NCBI RefSeq assembly: GCF_000711695.1
Contig: NW_013546999.1
Coordinates: 115,823 to 179,822 of the forward strand
Source: Tilletiaria anomala UBC 951
Taxonomy: Eukaryota > Basidiomycota > Exobasidiomycetes > Georgefischeriales > Tilletiariaceae
Direction: 5' to 3'
Length of the DNA stretch: 64,000 nt
Below the pieces are notes generated by a model, which saw nothing but the letters and a program-made list of their open reading frames with translations, ran no database searches and had not been told where the DNA came from. Position 1 is the first letter of the stretch. Every line of letters starts with the position of its first letter. The translations under genes and the position numbers were made by a program. Positions 11,378-23,346 of the stretch are shown piece by piece.

Positions 11378-14300
11378 TCATACATGTTGCAACAACTGCA
11401 GCACTACTGCCGCTTCTTGTGTTTCAAGTCGATGGTCCAGCGTCATAACGGCAGTCCCGCTTCCTTTTGCGAAGTAGTTTGCGAGCAGGAGCCTGGCGGC
11501 AAGTTGCGGCGTCCAGCCTTCGATGCCCTTCTCTGCATTACGCCGCGTAACACTAAATATCCCCAGCCAAGCTCCTTCTGTCTTATCTCGGAGGTCATCG
11601 AGATAAGCATGATCGCCTGCACTAATTCTGGCTCGCCAATCAGTACCATGCTGCGCTACCAATGATACCAGGTGTGCTTTGTCTAGCTTAACTGTGCGCC
11701 ACACAAGCTGAAGTGCAGTGAATGCCCGAGGGTTCGGCGCCAACGCTTGCCCGAGGGGGGTCACACTGATGCCCCCCGCTTCAGCAACCTTTGCAAGGCC
11801 TTGCTCCGACAAGCTCCGAAGGCTGGAGTCGCAAAGCTCGCTGATAAATGGTGCTGGTCGTTCAGCATCGTCGTGAGTAGCGCCGTAAAAGGAAGGGTTG
11901 TCATTAAAGCGACGGAAGGCAAAGGTCCAACTAAGGAGATCCAAAACGTCTTGAAGTGACTCGAGGTATCCAGTGATGATAATCCTGAGTATGGTCGTCC
12001 GTAATGTCTCGTCCTCCTCGTCAAAAAGAGGGGATTCGAGCGGGAGACCCGACCGCAGAGTCTTCTTGTAGAAGTCTTCTTGTGTGGTCTGAGTCAAAAT
12101 GAGAGCCGAAGAAGATGCGTTGCTATCCCTGGCGGCTGCATGAGCGGCGAAGCTGTGCATTCGAACGAGCGTCTCGGCCGAATAATCAACAATCTGGCGT
12201 TGCGGCACATACTCTTTCGAGAAAGGGTTGCCAGATTGCTGCAACACGACATATTGCGTTGACATCACGACGGAGAGATCAGCTTTGACCTCGAGCGTCC
12301 AGCTTGCACTCTTTGACGCGATCAACGCCTTTAAGATGCGACGCTCAAAAAGCGAGAGCACCAACCTCTTGTCCTTTTGGTGCATCCCCTCCTCATAAAT
12401 GCCGATGCCGTGGACAAGGATCTGGTTGAGATCCACTTGATGCAGGCCTAGCGACATGGCTTCAAGCTCTTTGCTTGGGATGCCCAACCAAGGCTGCGCA
12501 TCAAGGTCAGATGCGGACGCTGTGGCTAGGTCCTCTGCTGTGTGATAGCACTGGGCCCGCGAAGGGACAAATATGATGGCAGATCCCCGGCACGCACTGA
12601 TTGCATCATAGGCGGGCTTGATCATGGCCTTCATGAGACCCTGTGAGTGTGGGACGTCGAAAGAGACAATGGACTCTGTCAGGCTGACCGGCCGATCGGT
12701 CGGGCGGAATGAGAAGGTCGAGTGTTCTGCAGCTCCAAGCCACGAGGCCAGCGTGCTAGAGTCTTGCAAGCTTGCGGAACATCCAAGGAAGCGACAAAGT
12801 GGCATGGCGCGTAGAGAAAGGCTAAGAGCCAGATCGTATGAGGCATCGAGGAGATGGAGATCATCGGCCAAACATAATCGAAAGTTCTGCATCCAGCTCC
12901 TATCGACGAGCGCCGCTTCGAGCAAGACACGAGAGGTGACAAAAACGATGCTCGCTTGGCTTCTGATCAACAGATCCGGCTTCGCAACGACGGCGATGTC
13001 GCCTTCCCGTACGCTCGGAAAGAGGTTGCGGAAGCGGCGATAGTCTGCTAGAAGCAGACCAGGCTGCGCACCTACGACGAGGGCTCGGGCAGATGGATCC
13101 TTTCTGAGATTCTCGACGACGGCAAGATGCCCCAACGTTGAGGATCCGGATCCCGCCGGAGCACAAAGAAGGTTATTGCCGCTTGTGTGCAGAAAGCTGT
13201 GCAACGATTGGGTTTGAATTGGCGTCAGGCCAAGCATGACCTGCTTGAGACCCTCTGTCAGAACCGAATCGCTAGCGACGTCGCATGCGGCAATGAGCGG
13301 CAAATCTAGCAGCTTTCCGTGAACAGCTTGGACCGATGGCATCTGCAAGCTTTGCAAATTGACATCGTGGCTGGCTTCAGCTCCAAGCCAGCGATCCGAC
13401 ATCCAGCGCACAGTGAGCGAGTCGAACGTCGCCGGCGGCATCGTGAGAAGGAAGCGAAGCGGTGTCTTGAACGAGCCTTTGCGAACGTGCACTAGAGCCC
13501 ACTGGAGAATATGAGTAGAATCTGGCGCCTCGATCCAGATGTAGAACGGTTCCGATCCGCCATGCGCTTTGTCTGACCACTCAAAGTCCGCGGTGACCTG
13601 CAATTGAACTTCGAGCACGTCGTACATGATCGGCCGGAAGCTGCTCTGAATTTTGAGTTGAGGAAACTCCTTTGCAGCTTGCTTGACGAAGCCTCCGAGA
13701 CGCTCGTTGAGATGGATGAGCTTGCCCAGATCTGCAGCATGCATAGCGGCAAGCTCTGCGATTTCAATGTCATCTGCCCAGCGTGTGAGGTTGAAGAGTG
13801 TGTCCGCCGATAGATTGCCTTGACTGAGGGGGTGGTCAAAAGGCCACAAGCGTTTCTCGACCGCTTTACTCATCGATATAAGAGAATGCGCCGTCGGTGC
13901 CCATTTGTTCGCTAGCGCAATCTCTATCATCGCACGCAGGATTCTTGCCGCATTCTGGGCCACATATGCTGTTTCAGATACGAGCGCAAAGTCCTCCACA
14001 TAGAATTTGGAGATATAAGCTTGAAGAAGGATGTTGACCTTGCCAGGAGCGGTTTCGATTCCTCCAGGCACCTCGCAGGGTGCATTCTCCAGCATCTTCT
14101 TGAGCTCCTTCTCCTCATTGTCTCTTGGAATGATCTGTTCGAAATCGGACGCCAAGCTGAGGACGCTAAGGACATCAGCTTCACTCATGCTAGGTCGCAG
14201 CTTCGAATTGAATGTTTCAATCGTCTTCCAGCCGATATAGTAGCGCGCAGCGATACGGCCGAGGGGTGTGATTTTGATGGCCCCGCTGGTTGCATCAAAG

Positions 14301-16871
14301 GTGACCATCTTGTTTTCCGCAAGCTGCTTGGCTGCTGATGTGATCAGCTGCTGTCGCTTAGCGCCGAGGTGCGGGTCGTCGGATACTTCCTGATGTTCCA
14401 TCCCATAGATGAGGGGCTGTTTGCGCATGCGCGTGTGCAAATATGTGTATCCGAGCCAAGAAACGCCATCGACGACGCTAGCGACTGTGCCGAGCGCGAC
14501 TTCTGCGTTGAGACTGTCAGCAAGTCCTTTGATGAAGCTTGACTCGATTGGATGCTGGGACGTGATTGAGTCGACATAATGTGATAGCTTCTCCAGAGGC
14601 GTGCAAATGTAGCCGACACCTAGGTCTTCATACTGAGGTCGACCGGCACGACCAAAGATCTGTAGAACATCGAGGATGGAAAGGTCGACAAACTTTCCAG
14701 CACTAGAGTCGTAGACATCTGTTCCCTTGATGACAACGGCATAAGCTGGCAAATTGACGCCCCAAGCAAGTGTTGCAGTGCAACAGAGGACCTTGGTGAT
14801 GCCAGCCTCAAACATTCTCTCGGACAGATTTCGATCAGAGCGCAGCATTCCGGCGTGATGAATACCAAAGCCAGAGTCAAATAGCTCCCTCATCTCTCGA
14901 TTTCGACTGGTTGAGAGCTCGCTCTTGAAGAATTGGAATCTCGGGTGCTCGTCCCGGCCGTCTGTGAGTAGGTCCAGTAGGCCCTCTGCGCTGCACATTT
15001 CCTTGAGTGACATAGCTGATTTCACCGTCTCTTTGCGTGCGTGAACGAAGACCATCACTTGGTGTCCCTCATGAAGAAGTGCGGAGACCTTTTCAAACGT
15101 CACCTTGTCCAGATTACTGCGAGAGGTTGGAGAGCCAGCCTTGCCTTTGACACCAACGAAATGTTGTTCTAGAGGCACGGGACGGAAGCTAGAGTCGAAG
15201 TAGAAGAGCCCCTTGTAGCGATTGACGCGCAGGAAATCGGCGACATCGACATAGTTCGGCAAAGTCGCAGAGAGACCGACAATGCGAATCAAGTTCTGAC
15301 TGGATTCGACAAGGCGCAGCGTACGAGCTACGATGGTCTCGATGACCGCCCCGCGGTCTTCGTGTAGCAGATGGACTTCATCGATGATGAGCAGCTTGAG
15401 CCTGGCTGCGATCTCGCCCTCGCCAGCAGGTCTGCGCGTAACGACATCCCACTTCTCGGGAGTTGTGACAATCATCTGCGTCTCGGCGATCTCACGCCGC
15501 GTGAGCTGCATATCTCCAGTAAGCTCTCGAACAACAACGCCAAGATAGGATAAGCGTTTGCTGAACTTGCGAACGATCTCAGATGCTAGAGCTTTCATCG
15601 GGGCGACATAGACGATCTTAAAATCGTCTTTGGCAATGCGAAAACCACCTCCGCTGCTGCCGCTCAGCTCGGAACTGGCCGCATATTGACTGATACAGCG
15701 CAGCACTGCGAGCATCGCGACGTCCGTCTTTCCTGCCCCCGTCGGCGCGCATACGAGAAGATTCTCGTTGCTGCCGTAGCCGAGTGGGTATACGACGCTT
15801 TGCAAGCGGTTCAAGCTCTTGTAGCCCGGGAAAGCGCCGCGACAAAGAGGGTCCATTTCTGGGATGGGCACCAGGCGTTCATTGATGCGCATCGGCACTG
15901 TCTTTGGTGGAGGAATGGTAATCTCTTCATAGTAGGTATGCTCTTCGCGAGTCGTGCCCATTGGTAGGCTGAATTTTGAGCCAAATACGGACAGTGTTGA
16001 GCCGCTTATTCCGGAAGAGAAAACATGGGGGTACTGCGGTCCGTCCGTTGAACGCCCATTCCCCGAAAAGAGTGGCTGTGGCTCTTTTGCGGCACGCTGC
16101 AGGTCCTCCTCTCTGAGACGCAGCATTTCCTCCGTAGAAAGCTCATCTGCATTGTGACTGCTGACAAAGTCACGGGCACGAGCATGTTGCTCTCGTCGCA
16201 CCGCATTGCGCGATGCTTTTGCCTGTTGAATTTCCTCGCGGCTACGGATGGTGACTTGAGACCCAGGAGTATACGGCTTATGCGGGAACGCGCGTTTTGC
16301 ACTGGAAGCTTGCTGAGGTACGGCCAGAGGGGTATAACTGCTTCGATTCATTGAAGGCTATTAAGGCGCGAAGCAACCCCTTAGCTCTCCGTCAAAAAAA
16401 AACATTTTCCTGCAGGAAGCTCACCTGCGCGCTGAAAGAACTGACAACTTCTTTTGGATTTTCCAGGAGACGGGTGACGAGCTCTACATGCTCATATCCC
16501 AGTAGCTCCGCCAATTCGCCGGCTGCAGATTCTCGAGCAGAAGTAGACGCTGTAGCTTTTTCAAGAACACCACATACTGAACTTAAGATTGTCTCGCGTG
16601 TTGTTTCTTCGGGGTATGTTGCGGTCAAATGCAAAGAAAGCGCATCAGCAGCACTCACTGACGACTCTTCATGGACGGGGAATTCTTCCAGAGCCACTGC
16701 AGCGTCAAGGAGGTCCAGCCAGAGAGATCTCGGGATCGAAGAGCCTTCGAAACCATCGTCTTGGTTTTCTGACCCGTTGTTTTGGCTAGTGAGAGCCATG
16801 TAGTCATCCACGTTCGCGGGCGCCGAGGCGATGAGGCCCTCGAGCCAGGCAACTTCTATTTGGCACAGCAT
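11378..16871 (-). CDS. SLH1: Ski2-like tandem helicase, Slh1/ASCC3 type, with degenerate second cassette
   Basis: ATP-dependent RNA/DNA helicase; the family member Slh1/ASCC3 splits collided ribosomes (ribosome quality control) and in animals joins the ASC complex. Exons 16871-16425 and 16357-11378 give about 1808 residues. The N-terminal part has the conserved helical motif LLGYEHVELVTRLLENPKEV. Cassette 1 (from about residue 350) is intact: CAPTGAGKT, LLIIDEVHLLHED, SATLPNY and QIFGRAGRPQYED, then winged helix and Sec63 domain. Cassette 2 is eroded: the P-loop reads APAGSGSST (Lys replaced by Ser), the DExH box reads LADDLHLLD, SAT reads SAS, and motif VI is lost. The protein stops soon after the second winged helix, so the second Sec63 domain is mostly missing. 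Sequence around GYKSLNRLQS favours Slh1 over Brr2. ATG 16871 is the first in frame. The 3' end is 53 bases from the convergent Rap1-like gene. Confidence 0.9.
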
Positions 16872-17446
16872 GACGATCCCTGAACCTGGCAAGGATTATG
16901 CCGGTACGCTCGCAATGCATTGGATGCCCTATATCCTACCCCTTGCTGGGTAAGTTGAAGCGAGCTGCGACACTCAAAGAAAAGGTGGCGAGCTGAAATC
17001 AGACGAATGGATACCGTTCCGATATAACTTCGCTTGATGTGGTGAGACTTCAGAATAACTGTGATGAGATTTGAAATGACTTTTGAGTACTTGTTTCGGA
17101 GATTTGGAGCTCAGTCCCTACATTTCCGAAAGGTTTTCCACGATTGCTCCTGCTTACCCATCAAAGGCTCCATTATCAGAAAGATTCGGCATGGAATCCA
17201 TTCTAAATGCATGATATTGTAACGTAATGTCGAAGATCAACCGCAAGTTATAATAACAGAAACGAACTCAGCGTGACTGTCCACTGTACAGTCAACGTGA
17301 GTCACACATCTAGGATTGCGTCCCGCCTAGAATGGCCAAGGCCATCCATTCAACTGACTTCTAAGGTCCCGACACTTCACACGGCCACTCAACGGTCGTG
17401 CAGGTATACTATATGCTACAATGGTCTGCGCTGTTGTGCAAAACCT
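16872..17446. other. Upstream region of the Slh1-like gene
   Basis: No gene seen; AT-richer than its flanks. It holds TGACTGT...ACAGTCA (17274-17294), an inverted repeat containing ACTGTACAGT, followed by TGAGTCA (17298-17304), a match to the Gcn4/AP-1 core. The right part is the Npr2 3' flank. Confidence 0.45.
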
Positions 17447-20400
17447 TCACTTAAGAATCACTTTGATTGCACCATAGTCACTGGGATCTCTTAAGCGGGA
17501 GCTTGTTCGCTTATCTTGCTGATCTTGTGCATCGACCCAGGTTGACGCAACACCATGCACTCCTTTGCTCTCCCGTTCCCGCGATCCCGTTTCCACACGA
17601 GAGCGCATTTCTCTCGAGCTCGTCCTGCGAAAGGACGCATATTGAATTGACCCTTGGCCTGGCCTGATAATTCCGGACATCATCGGCGTCTCATCATCCC
17701 AGCGATCATCCCCTGCGCATTGCCCAGCCGCGAACGGCATAGCCTGTGGTCTCGAAGCACCACCAAGTCGCTGCAGCCACGTGTCTAGGTCGGCCCAGCC
17801 CACACCGAAGCGGACACAGATGTTGTCTTCGTGGTGCAAGCCATCCAGCAATGCTAAGAGTTCGTCAGGTAGCGGAAGTTGATGCTGAGCTCGGTACTCT
17901 TCTGATAGCCGTGTGAAGCCGCTAGCACATCCAGCGCCTGCACCACTAGCACCTCCGACACTGGCGCGGTATGTGCTACTCTGCCCAATGCCCAAGCTGG
18001 CTGTACTAGGTTGCTTACGGAGAGTAGCCCGAGAAAAGCCAGAGCTTTCCGTCAAATTCCAGGCGCTGTTACGCTGGAAATTTGAAGACGCACGGTCAAG
18101 CCACGGACTATCTTCAACCCTGTCCTCTTCTTCCCCTCGCGTGGCGCCCAAAGCTACGGCCGCGACGTCCAGGACGGTCGCAGTTGTATTTCGTTTCATA
18201 GGCCGGCGGTGGCGCCCATGAGGAGCGCGGTAGCGCCCGTGGTGCCGTCTGACCGGCGAAGATCCGCAAGGGGCAGACAGAGGAACTTTAGAGTCGCCTC
18301 CTCTTTCTCTTGACATACTTGCACATCTTGTTGGTCGTTCGCCGGAATCTTCCTCATGGCGGACCCCAACCCCTTTGCTAAGGGCACCGTTCGCCGAGTC
18401 TTCTTGCCGTGGAATCCATGTACCATGTTCGGATGCTGCATGTCTCACATCTTGCCGCACGCTTGTGTTATTGTCTTGAGGGGCGAATGGCGGCTCGAGG
18501 AAGATTGGCCAACGGTGCACCCGACGCAAAAATCCCTTGATGACACCAAAGGTGACCAGGCGGCGCGGGTCGATGCCCAGCGAGTCGACATCCTGCTCCT
18601 CGATCCAGTCGCTCACTGTCTTGCCTGGGCGGAAGGTGGAATAGAGCTGCAACAAGGTCGGATAGTGTGGCATCTGAAAACCTGGGCGTGTAACATAGGC
18701 TGCACACTCGCGACTGATGCCTTCTCCGTCCGCGATTCGAGCAATGACAGGTCGAACTGTGTACATGTTCGAGAATTGAAAAAGGTCAATCATGATAATG
18801 CATCCGTAGTAGCTGCAAAGACAGAAAGGTCTAAGCACATGTGTACGTCACGAATATACGGCAAAGGAATAGCTCACAGAAGATGTTCCATGCATTGGCG
18901 AGTGAGCCCGATGTCCGCATCCGCTAGCTGGGCAATCCTTTTGACATGATTGATGCCATCAACGAAAGGAACAATCTGTTGGAAGTCCCAAGTCAGCATT
19001 GGTTCTTGGTGGCTGCAGCACATCCACGTGAGCTGCTCTAACCTCACTTTTGCCATGGTCAAATCCCAAGCATTGTCAATCCGACTCTCGAGATCTAACA
19101 ATCCAACTGGTACATCCCAATCCTTTGCTGTGGGAGGATTAGGATAAGTGGGAAATAGTTTGAGATTAATCGCGTCTCGCACTGTTCGCCCTAGACCATG
19201 AGGAGGCTCTCTTTTGCCAGGGAGAGAAATACCATCCGCTGCGCCTGCCGAAACGTCCGCGCCTGCCGCGTTCGCAGTCGCCATGTTCCGAAGCGTCATG
19301 ATGCTGTCGTACAGGGCATCATTCTCCCCCGACTCTCCACCCATCGTGTCAATCGACCCGTGCTTGCTGGCGTTGGTCGCGCAGCCACTGCGGCGCATAT
19401 GAGCAGCGCTGGGAGAGTCATTTCCGGCCTCTGATATAGGAGAAGAGGATGTTGCGGACGCAGCTTCGGTCGCTTCGAGAAGGCTCGCAGCAGATGCGCT
19501 GAGGTTCCTTTTGGGATTTCCAGCCAATGTGCTATCACCGCTGAGTTTTGTTGCACCTACAGCGCCACCCAAGGAGGAACTTGAATGTTCCAAGGATGAC
19601 TTTCGCACCGCCATGGTCGTATCAGATACTGCCTTCACGGTAGCATCACGCGAGATTGCTGGCCGACTGTCTTTCTTACTCCCAGAAGCCAAACCACCAT
19701 CACCGAGCTGCTGGCCATCTACAGGTGCGGTGGGTGAGATGGCGGCGTCGTCAAGGTAGCTTTCACGCTGGTTCGACCGAGGTGCCGGCTCCAAAATTGG
19801 TGTGAGAGCCATTGCTGGAATTGAAAATGGGATGACAGCACTTCCTGCGTTGCTGCTAGAACCGTAGCCGGTAATGCTTGCCAATGACCCCGCGCGAGAT
19901 CGGCTCGTGTCGCTATTTGCCCCGCTCATGGCATTACGCTCGCTACTCCGTGATGAAAGCGGGTCTTGTTGGTCAGATCCAAAATCTGAGGAGCCTTTGC
20001 GAGACGTTGAATTAGTCTTTAGAGCAGCTGAATTGGAACCGCTGCGGATGAGACTGGCAATGCTTGCACTTAAGCCTCGTTGGTCGACAGGACTGAAGGT
20101 ACCACTTGTGCCTCCTTCGTCCATTGAGCCTCCACGCGACCCATGAAGACTGGCTTGCTGTGGTACAGAGCCAGTGCGTCCCATGTCCGGAGCAGCTCGG
20201 ACTCCCGACGGGTCTCTCTTTCCGTAGAGCGTGTGAGGTAGGACGGGTAGGGTAACGAATGACTCGCAATATGAATTGAGATCTTGGAATAATTGCTCGG
20301 TGATCCCGTACATACGCTGGAGGGACTTTGGATCTGACAAGAACGACGAATTCAACTGTATGAACAGAAAAATGTTAGTATCAAAGAATAAAAATTGCTC

Positions 20401-21206
20401 CAGAGCTATCGGCGCACCTCCAAGTCACGCAAGACACGTGCGCATTTGCGGACGATAGGCTCATAAGCGCGAACGTCCGCATTGCTATCGAAGACAAAGC
20501 AAAGATTATAGACGAGCATATTTCTGGCGTACTTGGACGATTTGATCACCATGGGGTGACCTAAAATCTTATAGCCCTGCGATGGTGCCTTCGGCAGTTG
20601 CCCTTCAGGCGACCAGTCACGCTCAGCATCATCTCTCGGTAGGCCGCAGGTAGTGCAAGTCACGAGGCGACCGCACAGCGGCGCCTTCGGAATGAGATAG
20701 TCGGACAAAGCGCTGAAGTTGAAGAGCGGTTTAGATTTTTCTTGAGGCTTCGGCTGCTGGTCAGCCTTGAAAGGGGGTCGGGAGGATGATCTGGATCGAA
20801 CATCGCGTGATGTAGATCGAGCGCTTCTCTGTTCAGGTCGAGAAGGAGATCGTTTTCTACCTCTTGAAGGTGAGTGGAGTCGTGCTGTTATCAAGATCTG
20901 CTCAAAAGATTGCTTTCTTGAATTTCGAACCGTGATTATGCTGTCCAAAGCTGCTGTACTCGCATCTTGAAGCTGACTTTCGTTCGGAAAGGAGAGGACA
21001 CGACTTGGGGGAAGGGTATGGTTCAACGGCCCAAGCTCATCATCTCCAGCGGCGACAGAGTCTCCGTTCTCTTCTTCCTCCGTGATGCTTCCCTCTGGCA
21101 CTTGATACAACACTTTGGGACCGTCGGTCGGGTGGAAGATCGCAAAGAAGACGGAGACCAGGCGGGGGAGGAAGTGACCTTCGGCTAGTGGGAGTGTGGT
21201 CGCCAT
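17447..21206 (-). CDS. NPR2: Npr2/NPRL2, GATOR1 (SEACIT) subunit
   Basis: Subunit of the Npr2-Npr3-Iml1 complex that inhibits TORC1 at the vacuole or lysosome when amino acids or nitrogen are short. Exons 21206-20418, 20355-18878 and 18812-17447 give about 1210 residues, much longer than the roughly 400-600 of yeast and animal homologues because of disordered inserts. Conserved blocks in order: LVSVFFAIFHPTDGPKVLYQ, LSDYLIPKAPLCGRLVT, ILGHPMVIKSSKYARN, NLCFVFDSNADVRAYEPIVR (all exon 1); LNSSFLSDPKSLQ, KLFPTYPNPP, DWDVPVGLLDLES, IVPFVDGINHVKRIAQLAD (exon 2); YYGCIIMIDLFQFSNMYTVR, FGVIKGFLRRVHRWPIFL and a final FGVGWADLDTWL. The insert between LNSS and KLFP is Ser/Ala/Gly-rich. The upstream open frame begins with GTG at 21383, so ATG 21206 was chosen; a 5' UTR intron is possible because that GTG sits in GTGAGC. 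Confidence 0.93.
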
Positions 21207-21641
21207 CGGCGCCGACAGTGCTTTAGCATCGACTTCGTCGCCTTCGGGGGAGCTCTTACTAGTTATCAATGGGCATGCACATGCGCGAGCTGCGCGCCTG
21301 TGATGATCAGCTTTCTGGTCCTTGATGGTATGCGATACGAGGTTCGAGGAGATGCTTCCACGCAGAGGTCGGGGGAAGCTCACATCAAGTGCATCTCAAG
21401 CGGAACTCTCGGATAGTCCGATTCTCCATCTCTCTGGACCGCACGCAATGTTTGATCACTCTTCTCATGCTTTATCATACCAATCTCAACAGCGATAGTG
21501 CATATCTTTGACCCTCGTGCCAAGGGCGGCGCAGGTCCAGATTGCTGACAAATAAGGGTTGTCCCTGCATCTAGACTGCACGGAATTAGCACACGGCCGT
21601 GCGACTGAAGATTACAGGCTCTGGCGTAGGAAGTTGCCGCG
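21207..21641. promoter_or_regulatory. Divergent promoter of Npr2 and glutaminyl cyclase
   Basis: 435 bases between start codons. No recognised motif stands out apart from the possible 5' UTR donor at 21383 on the minus strand. Confidence 0.4.
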
Positions 21642-23169
21642 ATGCCTGCGAGACAGGCTTGCGAAGGGGCTCCAAAAGTGTGGCTGCGACCGGGACGACG
21701 GCGGACGGGAGGGTGGCCAGGTGCTCTCGTGGTCCTTCTGGTCGCCTTCCTCGCCCTCACGCTTGTCGATCTGCCGTACCTCGCAGGCGCATCTGGTGCC
21801 TCTATAGGATCACAACGCGAGGTATCTCCGCGCGCACGAATCTCTATAAGAGACTTTGAGAAGCTGTCCGATGAAGCACTTCGGAATATAGCACACCTTT
21901 CGGACCCATCACCGGTGCTCGATCACCGATTATCGTCCTCGCTCTTGTCTGCGATACTTATTCCACGCCCTCCAGATACGCCGAATAGTAAGAAGGTTCG
22001 CGACTTACTCACGGAAGTGTTCAAAAATCAGCTCGGGAAAGATGAGCGAAAGGGCCGAACAGGGTGGCAGATCGAGACACCAGAATTCATTGCAGCTACT
22101 CCACAAGGGAAACGCAAGATGACCAACATCATCCTTACCAAAAATCCTGCAGCCCCGCGCAAGCTGGTCTTAGCGGCGCACTACGATTCCAAATGGTTTC
22201 CTTCCAATTCGGCCATGTCCGAGTTCATCGGTGCCACGGACAGTGCCGCACCATGTGCCATCCTTGTGGACACTGCACTAGCACTTGACAGGCTGCTCGA
22301 CGAAAGAGACCGAAAAGCACAAAGCAGTGAGCCGAGGGAAAGAATCGATGACACGACCCTGCAAATATTGTTTCTGGATGGTGAAGAGGCGTACGAAACG
22401 TGGACGCACCAAGATTCGATTTATGGAGCGAAGTGGGTAGTCTATTGCTTCCTCGCAATCGCAGCGGATCTTGGTCTGACTCAGTTATGCACGCAGAAAT
22501 CTCGTTTCTCAATGGGTCAAGGAGATGTGGCAGCCGAAAGTACATCTGTCAGCGCATCAGTTGGCGTCCAGACGGTACGAGCCGTACAGCTATCCCACGC
22601 GAAAGATCGACACGATCGAGCACTTTGTGCTCCTGGACTTGCTCGGCGCGACTGAGCCTAACATACCATCCTTCTATCCTTCGACTGGCTGGCTCCATAG
22701 CGAGCTAATGGATCTCGAGAAGCGAATGAAGCGTTTGGACGCGCTTGCGCCTCCAGGGACCCCCGCGTCCAAGCAAAAAGGTCTAGGAAGCTTCTTTTCT
22801 TCGAATGAACAATACGGAGGCATCGAAGATGATCATTTGCCCTTTCTGGCCAATGGAGTCCCAATTTTGCATCTTATCCCCTATCCCTTTCCCCACGTTT
22901 GGCACCGAATATCTGTGAGCCCACGACGGAGCTTAACTCTTGCGAACATTCTCTGTTGACAATACTCACCCTGTCATTCTCAGGATAACGCAAACGCGCT
23001 CGACTACCCAACGGTGCACGCCTGGGCCATGTTGATGCGAGCGTTTGCTGCAGAGTACCTTGGTCTGGACGTCTCCGTTGCGCAGAGCGCCCGAAAGGTC
23101 TCAGACGTAATAATTGACCATGACGAGCTCGTGAGTAGGATCTCGGCATATCGCTCAACCGTTTGCTGA
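21642..23169 (+). CDS. Glutaminyl-peptide cyclotransferase, Golgi-type (QPCTL-like)
   Basis: Zinc enzyme that converts N-terminal Gln or Glu to pyroglutamate in the secretory pathway. Exons 21642-22432, 22497-22914 and 22984-23169 give 464 residues. A single hydrophobic segment (ALVVLLVAFLALTLVDLPYL, near residues 29-48) suggests a type II signal anchor. Family motifs in order: LAAHYDSK, IGATDSAAPCAIL (zinc Asp), FLDGEEAYETW (catalytic Glu), DSIYGAK-NLVSQW across intron 1, FVLLDLLGA and HLIPYPFPHVWH (zinc His). Both introns are placed by family continuity. A GTGAGT at 23131 could splice to a further exon, but the frame closes naturally at TGA 23169. It converges on Utp4 with 177 bases between them. 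Confidence 0.92.
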
Positions 23170-23346
23170 GGACAATCTCGGGTGCAACCCTCTTCTCGTT
23201 GGGCTTTGACAGCAGTGATCTCATGTTGCAAATGCGCGCGACTTTTCAACTTGCATACTGTATTCTAGACAAGCACGGCAACAGATCCTTTTGCAGCATT
23301 GCAGGCAAGTGCATAGGCTACATCCCTTGTTCCTTGTTCCTTGCAC

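Noticed and set aside
23131-23169. Further intron at GTGAGT 23131 of the glutaminyl cyclase gene
   Set aside because: The frame closes normally at 23169 and I found no downstream exon with family similarity before Utp4.
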